64,000 nucleotides of DNA from Ranitomeya variabilis (Eukaryota > Chordata > Amphibia > Anura > Dendrobatidae): NCBI RefSeq assembly GCF_051348905.1, contig NC_135239.1, positions 182,062,757-182,126,756 on the forward strand, in the 5' to 3' direction. Below, piece after piece: positions 35,165 to 46,400 of the stretch. The notes under the pieces were generated by a model, which saw only the letters and a program-made list of their open reading frames with translations, made no database searches and was not told the DNA's origin. A program made the position numbers and the translations under genes. Position 1 is the first letter of the stretch. The number at the start of each line of letters is the position of its first letter.

Positions 35165-35670
35165 AGTCTATTTCCCTGACATATTCTCTGTCACGCCTTC
35201 TTCATATAAAACCATTTCTTACTCCTATTTTATTCCTGCTGCTCCCCTGATTATTCTGCTTTTTGTTTTTATAAAATTCGTCATACGGTTCCAGAGATGT
35301 GAGCCCTTTTTTCAGTTCTAATTTCTATGATCTTTACCAAGGAGGCGGGGCTCACAGGATCCTCTAGGGCGTGTCTTTAGCTTGCTCTGGATAAGCACCC
35401 TGTGAGCTATGCCCCCTAGAAAAGGCAAAACAAATTATGGTTCAACCCATGTTAGGCTATGGGTTGAACTCGATGGAATTAAATCTACCTTCAACCTTAA
35501 AACTATGAACCTTGAACTATGACATTAGCACTAAATAAAAAGCCCCATACCTCTGGAACCGGATGGCGAATTTTATAAAATAAAAAATGGAATACTCAGG
35601 GGAGCAGTGGGAATAAAAAAAAGGAATAAAAAAAGAGCAAAAAACTGGTCACTTTGACCTGGTGATATGT
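35165..35670. mobile_element. Palindromic MITE with long inverted arms
   Basis: Arms at about 35205-35320 and 35535-35655 share CTGCTCCCCTGATTATTC-like and TTATAAAATTCGTCAT, then CGGTTCCAGAG, in inverted order. The spacer holds GAGGCGGGGCTCACAGG and AGCTATGCCCCC. Confidence 0.65.
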
Positions 35671-36653
35671 CCTCTTTAAATTAGATGCAAGTTGGTCGGT
35701 ACTTATGAGGGGCTTAAACCTAAAGTTCGCTAATAAGCAGCCTCTTTCTTACCCTTAAAGGTCAATTTGAAGCTATATAAGGACCCTTTAAATACAACAC
35801 ATTCTTTAAGATAACCGTACACCTAAGATAAGAGCTGTCCTGAAACTTGTTTGGCAGACAGCTATTATCCCAAAACCCCACCATACAAATGCACGGTCAG
35901 TGTGGCAGAGAGTGCATGTGTGTTCAATAGGCAAACTTCTTCCTCCTTAATAAAATATTAAAACATGTTAAAATATAACATGTCTGATCCTTTTTTCCCT
36001 TATCATCTGCCGTCAAGGGAAAGATGGGACGCATTTATTCAAATTAGATGGTTGGACGATCCCACCCAAATCAGCGGGTTCGGCCACCATCAGATGAAAC
36101 TATATTGATGCTTGTGACTACCTAATAGAAATCGGGTCAAGGTGGAGCACTTGTAACAAAAAGTATTGATTCCCTCCATAAAATGTTCATGGGCTTTTAA
36201 AGGGAAGCGAGCCTCAGAAAATGACCTATTATTTATATCAGGTTTTTAGGCTACATATACATTTTTTTAATGTTGGCAATGTTTTCTTCACAATCTGTAT
36301 AAAAAATAAAAATGGTGCAATTTTCACACCCTCCACTGTGGTGTTTTTAGACTTTAACTTGCTTTTGCTTCAGGAAACAACATATGTACATGGCCACAAT
36401 AGTCGGATACCGTCCCTAACTTTTGTATTGAAGCATCTAAGGAGTGTGCATAGGTCATTTAGGGGAAAGGTAGCTGTGACATCGCCTATTGTTACTGGTA
36501 GATCCCGTATTTTCTGCTGTGGGTGTAGAAGTGCTTCCTAACATTCTAATCCTACCTCTGCTGATAATGAGCCTGCTGAAAACTCTTACTGAAAGAACAG
36601 GAAGAAAATTGCAAGACTTTTTCTAACTAAGGATCTATCTATCTATCTATCTA
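35671..36653. other. Intergenic stretch without a recognisable gene
   Basis: No motif or element with clear ends. A TATC microsatellite at 36632-36653 precedes the Tc1-like insertion. Confidence 0.4.
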
Positions 36654-37131
36654 CACACTGCTCAAAAAAATAAAGTGAACACTAAAATCCCACATACTAG
36701 ATATCACTGAATGAAACATTCCAGTTGTAAATCTTCATTCATTACATAGTGGAATGTGTTGAGAAGAATAAAACCTAAAAATGATCAACGTGAATCAAAA
36801 CTAATATCCAACAGAGGTCTGGAGTTGGAATGATGCTCAAAATCAAAATGAAAAATTAAGTTACAGGCTGATCCAACTTCAGTGGAAATGCCTCAAGACA
36901 AGGAAAAGATGCTCAGTAGTGTGTGTGGCCTCCATGTGCCTGTATGACCTCCCTACAACACCTGGGCATGCTCCTGATGAGGCAGCGGATGGTCTCCTGA
37001 GGGATCTCCTCTCAGACCTGGACTAAAGCATCTGCCAACTCCTGGACAGTTTGTGGTGCAACGTGACGTTGGTGCGAGACAGGATGTCCCAAATGTGTTC
37101 AATCAGATTCAGGGTCTGGGGAATGGGTCGG

Positions 37132-38069
37132 TCAGTCCATAGCCTCCATGCCTTCAACTTGCAGGAACTGCTGACACACTCCAGCCACATGAGGTCTGGC
37201 ATTTTCCTGCATTAGGAGGAACGCAGGGCCAACCGCACCAGCATATGGTCTCACAAGGGGTCTGAGAATCTCATCTCGGTACCTAATCGCAGTCAGGCTA
37301 CCTCTGGCGAGCACATGGAGGGCTGTGCAGACCTCCAAAGAAATGTCACCCTACACCATTACTGACCGACTGCCAAACCGGTCATGCTGAAGGATGTTGC
37401 AGGCAACAGATCGCTCTCCACGGCATCTCCAGACTGTCACATCTGTCACATGTGCTCAGTGTGAACCTGCTTTCATCTGTGAAGAGCACAGGGCGCCAGT
37501 GGCAAATTTGAAAAATCCTTTTGTCCTGTGGCAAATGCCAAGTGTCCTGCATGGTGTTGGGCTGTGAGCACAACCTCCATCTGTGGACGTCGGGCACTCA
37601 GACCATCCTCATGGAGTCGGTTTCTAACCATTTGTGCAGACACATGGACATTTGTGGCCTACTGGAGGTCATTTTGCAGGGCTCTGGCAGTGCTCCTCCT
37701 GTTCCTCCTTGCACAAAGGCAGAGGTAGCGGTCCTGCTGCTGGGTTGTTGCCCTCCTACGGCCCCCTCCATGTCTCGTGGTGTAGTGGCCTCTCTCCTGG
37801 TATCCCCTCCAGCCTCTGGACACTACGCTGACAGACACAGCAAACCTTCTTGCCACAGCTCACATTGATGTGCCATCCTGGATGAGCTGCGCTACCTGAG
37901 CCACTTGTGTGGGTTGTAGAGTCCGTCTCATGCTACCACGAGTGTGAAAGCACAACCAACATTCAAAAGTGACCAAAACATCAGCCAGAAAGCATTGGTA
38001 CTGAGATGTGGTCTGTGGTCCCCACCTGCAGAACCACTCCTTTATTGAGGGTGTCTTGATAATTGCCAA
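37132..38069 (-). pseudogene. Tc1-like transposase, broken
   Basis: Pieces in different frames on the minus strand follow the family order. [20 protein letters not shown] opens the N-terminal HTH at 37932. Then comes [20 protein letters not shown], then the basic linker [18 protein letters not shown], then ARALQNDLQ. The first catalytic Asp is seen in LFTDESRF (about 37470), and the second region in LLMQENARPHVA at 37222 (N or D-type position altered to E here). Further pieces continue below 37132. At least three frame changes separate these parts. Confidence 0.82.
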
Positions 38070-38209
38070 TAATTTCCATCTGTCGTCAATTCAATTTGCA
38101 CAACAGCATGTGAAATTGATTGTCAAACAGTGTTGCTTCCTAAGTGGACAGTTTGATTTCACAGAAGTTTGATTTACTTGGAGTTATATTCTGTGGTTTA
38201 AGTGTTCCC

Positions 38210-38215
38210 TTTATT
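38210..38215 (-). terminator. Possible PTPDC1 poly(A) signal inside transposon end
   Basis: AATAAA on the minus strand lies in the terminal repeat of the Tc1-like element, 629 bases beyond the PTPDC1 stop. Apart from the hexamer overlapping the stop codon (38843-38848), I found no other canonical AATAAA or ATTAAA in between. Use is inference. Confidence 0.35.
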
Positions 38216-38222
38216 TTTTGAG

Positions 38223-38225
<3 letters not shown>

Positions 38226-38302
<77 letters not shown>
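38226..38302. repeat. (TA)n microsatellite
   Basis: About 38 uninterrupted TA dinucleotides immediately next to the right end of the Tc1-like element. Confidence 0.98.
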
Positions 38303-38306
<4 letters not shown>

Positions 38307-38843
38307 CCATGTTTATGTAACATATAACATAAAAAACTGATCTAAATAGGTCATTTTCTGAGAAGCATAGTCTATTTCCATGTAAGCATCTTGATAAAAG
38401 AGATGCCCTATAGACTTTATACCCAACATTCATACATGTATGGCTCTACCTATGTAACAGCAGGTCTATTGCTATATTGTCTGACCCGCCGTATTCAATC
38501 CTTCATACTAGATTTTCACAGTGCGTTCCCCGGACGCGTTCTGCAGGGAGCTTGCATTACGCCCAGTAAAGTAATAAATACAATACATACTATTCACAAA
38601 TAAGATACTGGCCCATGGACGTATAAAGGTGCCGCAAAACACAGTGAACCGAGCTCGTAAGAAACACGTATAAAGATAAAATAGCTACTAGAACATGAAG
38701 TCCCCTGGAGTTTCCTACATTCTCTGTAGTCTGAGCCCTTTATGTCACCAACATGTAAACACGAACCTCACAGGAAACACACATGACACCTAAAAAGTGC
38801 ACACAAGGCCGAGCTCGTGCACCGCGGAGCCGCGCTGGAGGCT

Positions 38844-38930
38844 TTATTTTCGGATGTCCATCAAGGCGTGTTGTAAAATCGGTTTCAGAGTATTGTAGAC
38901 CAGAGGACTGTCTTCTGAATCGTGTTTAAC
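38844..38930 (-). CDS. ptpdc1: PTPDC1 coding exon 9 (C-terminus)
   Basis: The exon follows CAG at 38933-38931. It encodes residues 751-778: [20 protein letters not shown], then HALMDIRK, then TAA at 38846-38844. Human PTPDC1 has VNFDSENGPTVYNTLKKIF in the same place. The stop overlaps an AATAAA hexamer. Confidence 0.95.
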   Translation of the reverse strand, partial: VKHDSEDSPLVYNTLKPILQHALMDIRK

Positions 38931-40380
38931 CTGCAAAATGAATATCTCAGGGTCAGACAAGCCTATGTTCATAATTAAAATCAAGAAGCAATGAAAAGCA
39001 AGGGGAGGCCAATGAGAGACACAAAAAAAATGAAGATAAAAAGACAATACACGTTCACTGTTCGCAGCAGAGCCAAAGGGCCTCATTTATCAAAATAGAC
39101 TAAAAGAAGAACTGGCTCTGTTTCTCATGGCAACCAATCACAGCACAGCTTTCATTTCTTAAACTGCTCTGCTAAAATGAAAGCTGAACTCCTATTGGTT
39201 GCTATGGGTAACAAAGACAGCTTTTCCTTTACACGGGTTTAAGAAATCTGCCCCTTATTTTCCTGCGGTCACAGTTGCGGCGCAGCCACAGCCTCCTGTG
39301 CTCGCTGGCAAGAGCAAATGGCGAGTCCGATCCCTAAATTACCACATATACATATTGTTGTGGCACAGGGGCATACCAGAGATTAAAAGAAAAAAAAATA
39401 ACAAATTCATGTTTTATAGTTAAAGGGGTTGTCCACTACTCGGTCTCACATATCACATACATCAGCAGCAGCTCTCACTTCCTACGGATATATGTGATTT
39501 GTCCAAAGGCGGGCGCCGATTGGCCTCAGGGAACGCTTGATGTAACAATGTGACGCCATCGCCGGGACAGCCAGTGCCGCCGCCGCTCTGGAACGGCGCC
39601 GGAGAGGAGTAAAAGTGTTATTATTTTACTAGGAACAAACATAAGGACTGAGAAGGGGCTGTCCGAGTAGTGGACAACCCCTACAAAAAATGAAAGGGCA
39701 GCCAACTGGCATGGGTGCTGGGAGTTAGACCGCCACCGATCTAAGACTAATGGTCGATCCTAAGGATAGAAGGACTACAGCTGTAGGCAGCTAAATCGTT
39801 CCGAACCCCAGATATCACACAACAGTACCTACCATGGTGAAAGCGATGACCATTCGGGTCAGTATTGCATCCTCGATGTCAGAGGGGAGCGGCCGCAGGT
39901 TACTCACACACTGCAGGATGCACAACATGGTCTGGTGCTGCCCCTGTAGTTAGACACCAATTCATTTAGCATATTAAATATTCAGTATCCTTACAGGCAG
40001 TTATACACCAGCTCCTATTTTGTCTATATGGCATTTATTACTAATACATTCTCATTTTATTTGCGAGTCAAAAGGCATCAGCTGGCAGCAGTGGTCCCAT
40101 TTCTGGAAGCTGTCTGTGAATGGCTTCAGGGAAGCTTCACTTATCAGCAAGGTAAAAATATATATATATATTTAACACATGGCTCTTATATTATCTTGTA
40201 GTCTATAGCAGAGTTGTGTATGTAGGAGAGGTTTGTATTTGCATGTAGCAGAGTTGCGTGTGCTTGCACATGTAGCATAGTCGTATGTAGCATGTAGTGT
40301 ATGTAGCAGGTTACATGTGTATGAAGCATAGCTTTGGGTGTGTATCAGAGCTGTCTTGGTGCATGTAGCAGGCTGTGTGC

Positions 40381-40479
<99 letters not shown>

Positions 40480-43400
40480 GCTGTGTGTATATAGCAGAGC
40501 TGTGTGTGTGCTTACGCATGTAGTATAGTTGTGTGTATGTAGCAGGCTGTGTTTGTATGTTGCAGGCTACATGTGCATGTAGCTTAATTTTGGGTGTAGC
40601 AGAGCTATCTGGGTGTATATAGCATGCTGTGTGTGTATGTAGCAAAGTTTTCCTCCAAACTAGGATACAAATCACTTTTAAAATCAGCTGTGCTGCTGGA
40701 AAAGAAGTCTCTTGCTGCAATATAACTTTAAAGAAGTTGTCCACTACTAGGCCAACCCCTTCTTAAATTAAATGTTCGTTCCCCATAAAATAATAAAGCC
40801 TATACTCACCTCCAGTGCCGGCTCCACTCCAGTGGTGTTGGCACTCGCAGTTCCGGGGATATCATGCGGTGGTAGGACATACGATGCCCAAAGCCCAATC
40901 AGCGCTGGCTTCACAGTCTCTGCCTTTGGACAAACTGAACATGAAGAGGAAGCCCGGGCTGCAGCTGATCCCTGGCTTCCTCTTAACGTTCAGTTTGTCC
41001 GAAGGAAGAGACAGTGAAGCCAGCGCTGATTGGGAGTCGGTGTCACGTGTCACCACACCGCATCACACCCCCGGGGAGGGCAACTGCCAGCACAAGAGGT
41101 GAGTATAGGTTCTATAATTTTACCGGGGCCGAACATTTAGTTTAAGAAGGGGTTATCCTAGTAATGGAAAACCCCTTTAAGGTTCTGTATTAACCACTAA
41201 GTGTTTCAACGCAATCCTGGCATCTTTATCAAGTGTGAAAAAAACAACAGATACACAAAGCTGTGTCTGTATGCCGCAGAGCTGTGTGTATATATGTAGC
41301 AGAGCAGTGTGTTTATGTGTTGATGTAGCAGAGCAGTGTGTTTGTGTGTTGATGTAGCAGAGCAGTGTGTTTGTGGGTTGATGTAGCAGAGCTGTGTGTT
41401 TTGGTGTAACACACATGCTTCAGAGAAACACTAATAAGTAGATTTATTACCTCCCTATTCTACACTAGTAAAGTAAAATAAGTAATATTGACCCACCACT
41501 TCTTTACACCTCCAGGGAAGAGTTAATCAGTAATAAATGTGTTTTTCCTCTATTCTGCTGTCTAAACCTGGGATGCGTCTTTCAGTAAGGTGCAAGACAT
41601 GGTCCGAAATATACAATAAATGTTGTTTCACTTTTTTATTACAATTTAGTCCCTTCCTAACGTTAAAGGCCCTGGTCCCACTATGCAGTGTGCTGCTCAG
41701 GAGGCAGATGCGCGGAGCACAGATTTGTGAGCACAGAATAGTGTACAGGCTCAGTGGAAAGTCTGTGAGCCTTTACACAGATAGGAGAATGGAATCACAG
41801 ACTTTCGATGAAGCCCGTACACAGCTCTGTCCATGTGCTAATGCAAGAGCTCAGCAGCCCACTGCAAAGTGTTTCGCATTAAGTAAGCAGTGAGGGTCTG
41901 ATAATCAAGACCCTCAGCAACTGGCTGCGCATGTTAGGAAGGGATGAGATGTTACATAAAACAAGTTGATAGGTGCCGTATTTCCTATTTTGCAGCACAA
42001 TTTAGTGTCACTTGCGCCATACATGTCAGTATCTAATAAATCGCATAAATTAAAAAACATCTCTACTGATGAAGAAACAGTGCCGCAGTTATTGCCAACC
42101 AGTGATTTATGTTGTGCACATTTATCAGAGAGGGTGCAGCCAAAGTTTTTATCAATCTGATGACAGTTACCTTTTCTAGCAGGTAGAGGGCGCTGTCGGG
42201 ATCGCTGCTATAACTTGCTAATAAATGAACGCTTGCCTTTGTGATCAGAGGTTCCTTAAGCTGTTCAATCCATGACCACATTAAATTGCTTAAGACAAAA
42301 GGGTTCCTCTCTGCGCAGATCCGGTCCCAGGCCGCTTCTCGAATATTCAACTCTTTCTAATGGAAGGTAGGCAAAAGAACACCATATTAAATCACTGTCA
42401 TAAAAAACTTGATGCTTCCAAAAGTACAAAATCTGTAATGTGCGATATAAAAAACAGCTATGAGTGTGTCATTCGTCCTCACCATAACGGAGAGTAAAAA
42501 AATGGCAATTTTTCAGTTTTTCTACCTTGAGGTATAAATGACATTTCTTGGTCTTACTTATTATTTAACGGCCTTCAACTCGAATGATGTAGACTTGATG
42601 GATGAACCTAGATAGGTCAGCCGAGGTCTTCTCTGTCGTTATCTTGACAGTATCAATCCATCGGGTTGCTGGTCGTCCTCTTTCCCTTGTTCCTTCTATT
42701 CTTCTGACCATGATGTCCTTCTCCAGTGATTGTTCTCTATGTGTCCAAAGTAGGCAAGTCGTAGCTTGGTGATCCTTGCTTCGAGTGACGTCTGGCTTCA
42801 TTTGTTCCAAAAATGATTTGTTTGTTCTTCTTGAGATCCATGGTATTTATGAAATCCTTCTCTATTTTGAAGGAGTTGAGTCTTCTTTCTTGTTTCACTA
42901 CAGTTCACGTTAAGCATCGATATGTTACTATGGAAAAGACCGGACTATGTACGAGCCAAGTCTTCGTTCCCCAATTTGAAGACCTTTTCCAGTGACTTCA
43001 TTGTTGATTTGCCCATATCTATTCTCCTATTGACTTCTGGTGTTGTCGCTGCATCTTTTGGGACCATTGACCCAAGTAGGCTGAAGTCCATTACAACTCA
43101 CAGTTCGTCGATGTCCATCTCAATGGTGTCTCGACCTGGCAGTAGTCAATATCTTCTGTGGACGAAAAGAGAGGTTGGATCCAGCTTCCAAAATTTTTAG
43201 CAAAAAATGGATTAGGAGAAGGTGCAAAAAATACGTACAAAAATCAGTGAAAGGACAGCCTAACAGCAACACATTTCAAACGCACAAAGTGTTCTTTGTC
43301 AGAGCTCTGTGTAGAGTCTCTGTGATTTTGGAAGATGATGTTCATGATGGACAGTTGATTTGCTGTACAAACATTGATGAATCTTCCTCCAACCTCGTTT

Positions 43401-46400
43401 CGTTCACCAAGTCAAAAGTTTCCAACAACGATTCCACGTTTGCCATGGCCCACTTTGGCATTCAAGTCTCCCATGATAATGAGCAAGTCTTGTTTTGGCG
43501 TCTTGTCGATTTCTTCTTGAACTTGATCTTACAATAGCTCAACGTCGTCCTCCTCGGCATCTGTTGCTGGTGAAAAGACTTGCGTAACTGTGACATGAAT
43601 TGGCGCTCCTTGTAGTCATATCGACATGACTATCACTGAACTGCGCTGTTATTCAGGACACTGCCGGACAATCTTCGGTTGAGAATAAATTTAGTCTTCC
43701 TACTTTTGCACAATAAAAAGATTAAATAATAATAACTATTGTCTTCATGTTCTCATATACTACCAGCTATAATTTTTTCTTATTTTTCTGTTGACGGACA
43801 TAAGGGAGGAAGTGTTTTTAACCCCTTCACGACCTTGCCCTTTTCCATTTTTGCGTTCTCGTTTTTCGCTCCCCTCCTTCCCAGAGCCATAACTTTTTTA
43901 TTTTTCCGTCAATGTGGCCATGTGATGGCTTGTTTTTTGTGGGACGAGTTGCACTTGTCAACAACATCATTGGTTTTAGCATGTCGTGTACTAGAAAACG
44001 GGAAAAAAATTCCAAGTGCGGTGAAATTGCAAAAAATGTGCAGTCCCACACTTATTTTTTTTTTGGCTTTTTTGCTAGGTTCACTAAATGCCAAATCTGA
44101 CCTGCCATTATGATTCTCCAGGTCATTACGAGTTCATAGATAAAACGTAACCTAGTTTGTTTGGTGTCTAAGTGGTAAATAAAAATTCCAAACTTTGCTA
44201 AACAAAAAAAAAAAATGCGCAATTTTCCATTACCCGTAGTGTCTCCATTTTTCATGATCTGGAGTCGGGTGAGGGCTTATTTTTTGCGTGCCGAGCTGGC
44301 GTTTTTAATGATACCATTTCGGTGCAGATACGTTCTTTTGATCGCCCGTTATTACATTTTAATGAAATGTTGCGGCGACCAAAAAAACGTAATTCTGGCG
44401 TTTCAAATTTTTTCCTCGCTACGCCATTTAGCGATCAGGTTAATGCTTTTTTTTTATTGATAGATCGGGCGATTCTGAACGCGGTGATACCTAATATGTG
44501 TAGGTTTGATTTTTTTTTTATTGTTTTATTTTGGATGGGGCGAAAGAGGGGTGATTTAAACTTTTATATTTTTGTATTTTTTTCATATTTTGTAAAGCTT
44601 TTTTTTTTAACTTTTGCCATGCTTCAATAGCCTTTATGGGAGGCTAGAAGCAGGCACAGCGCGATCGCCTGTGCTACATAGCAGCGATCTGATGTTCGCT
44701 GCTATGTAGCAGAAATGCAGGTGTGCTATGAGCGCCGACCACAGGGGGGCGCTCACAGCAGGCCGGCATCAGTAACCATAGAGGTCTCAAGGACCTCTAT
44801 AGTTACCATCCTGACGCATCGCCGACCCCCGATCATGTGACGGGGGTCGGCGATGCAATCATTTCTCGGAAGCTCCGATTAAATGCCGCTGTCAGCGTTT
44901 GACAGCGACATTTAACTGGTTAATAGCGGCGGGTGAATTGCGATTTCACCCGCCGCTATTGCGGGCACATGTCAGCTGTTCAAAACAGCTGACATGTCCC
45001 GGCTTTGAGGTGGGCTCACCGCCGGAGCCCACATCAAACAGGGGACCCGACCTCCGCAGTAATAGTACGGCGGAGGTCGGGAAGGGGTTAAGGAGAGGTG
45101 ATGCGCTGACATTTTCATTAGTACCATTTTTAGGTACAAAGGAATTTTTGAATGCTTTTAAATCTATTTTTTTTTATCTAAGGCTAGTTGACCAAAAAAA
45201 AAACAGTAATTCTGGCATTTTTTTATTTTATTTCTTATGAAACTCACCATGAGGGATAAATAATCAGTGAATTTTATAGCTTGAGTCATTACAGATTTAA
45301 GTATAGTAAAAAAGTGTTATGTATTTTTTACAGTTTTTTATATATATGTTATCCCTTCCCACTATAACTATTTTACAATTTTGCACTTTTGCTTTTTCCT
45401 CCTCTTCTTCGGAGAGCCATATCTTTTTTAATTTTTCCATTGACATAGCCATATGAATTGTTGCAGCTTTTATTGACACCATTCACTTTCCCATATAATG
45501 TTCTGAAAAAATGTGAAAAAAAGTTGTAAAATGGTGAGAAAAAAAATTCCGACAATGTTTTTAGGTTTTGTTAATTCTTCTGTAATGTACAAAAATTTTT
45601 CATCACAGCACTGTACATGGACAGTCGAGGTTAGGAATGGATTAAAGGGGTATTACCAAGTTTGAAACCAACTTCCAATGTGCGGGATAGGGAATAACTT
45701 CCCTATAGCTAGTGGGCCAACCTCTGGGACCCCCATTGATCCCAACAATATTTGAAGATCCCCCTATGATCATTCTTAATGGGACTACTGGAGATCACTG
45801 AGCCCAGCTAATCTTCGGCACTCCCAGAGTGTCAGTGCAAATGATCAACCACTGCTCCATTCACATGGGGATCTTCTGATCCATGGGGGTTACGTCCCAG
45901 AGGTCAGACCTCCAGTGATTGAGAAGTTATCAACTATACTGTGGATATGGAATAACTTCCAAAATTAGTACAACCCCTTTAAATTAGTTAGATAAAAAAT
46001 ACAGAAAATGGCAGAATGGACTCTTCACCAAGGTGAACTGTTTACCTGCCACATGATGACCTTCTCAGCTATCTGTTCCACATCGTCACAGTCCAGATTT
46101 GCAAGGGCCTTGGCAGCTAGCAGTCTCCTGGCCTCCAAGTTTAACTCAGACTGTAGGACAATCTGTGGGATGAATTCTGCAATCTCGCTAGATCCAAGAT
46201 AAAATGAGACTCTTGGAGATGGGGACTCATCTTCTTGCTCGGAGGAGTTGTCATCCTCCAGAACATTGTTGTTTCCACAGACACAACTACAGTCCGGGGT
46301 GTCCTGAGGAGTCATGTTTGACGCTGACAATTCTGAGTCCGTTAATGATGTTTGGCCACTTAACGCTGAGGAAAATCCTAAGGAAAAAGTGCGGCTTCTT

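Larger units (their letters stand above)
36654..38225 (-). mobile_element. Third Tc1/mariner-type transposon
   Basis: The left end CACACTGCTCAAAAAAATAA, then AGTGAACACT, and the right end AAGTGTTCCCTTTATTTTTT, then GAGCTG, are imperfect inverted repeats bounded by TA on both sides. The family differs from the copy at 23514. It lies exactly between a TATC repeat on the left and a long TA repeat on the right. Confidence 0.88.

Noticed and set aside
44052-44630. Short hydrophobic frames in the T-rich transposon at 43818-45091
   Set aside because: Phe- and Ile-rich frames come from T-rich DNA. No transposase motif is found.
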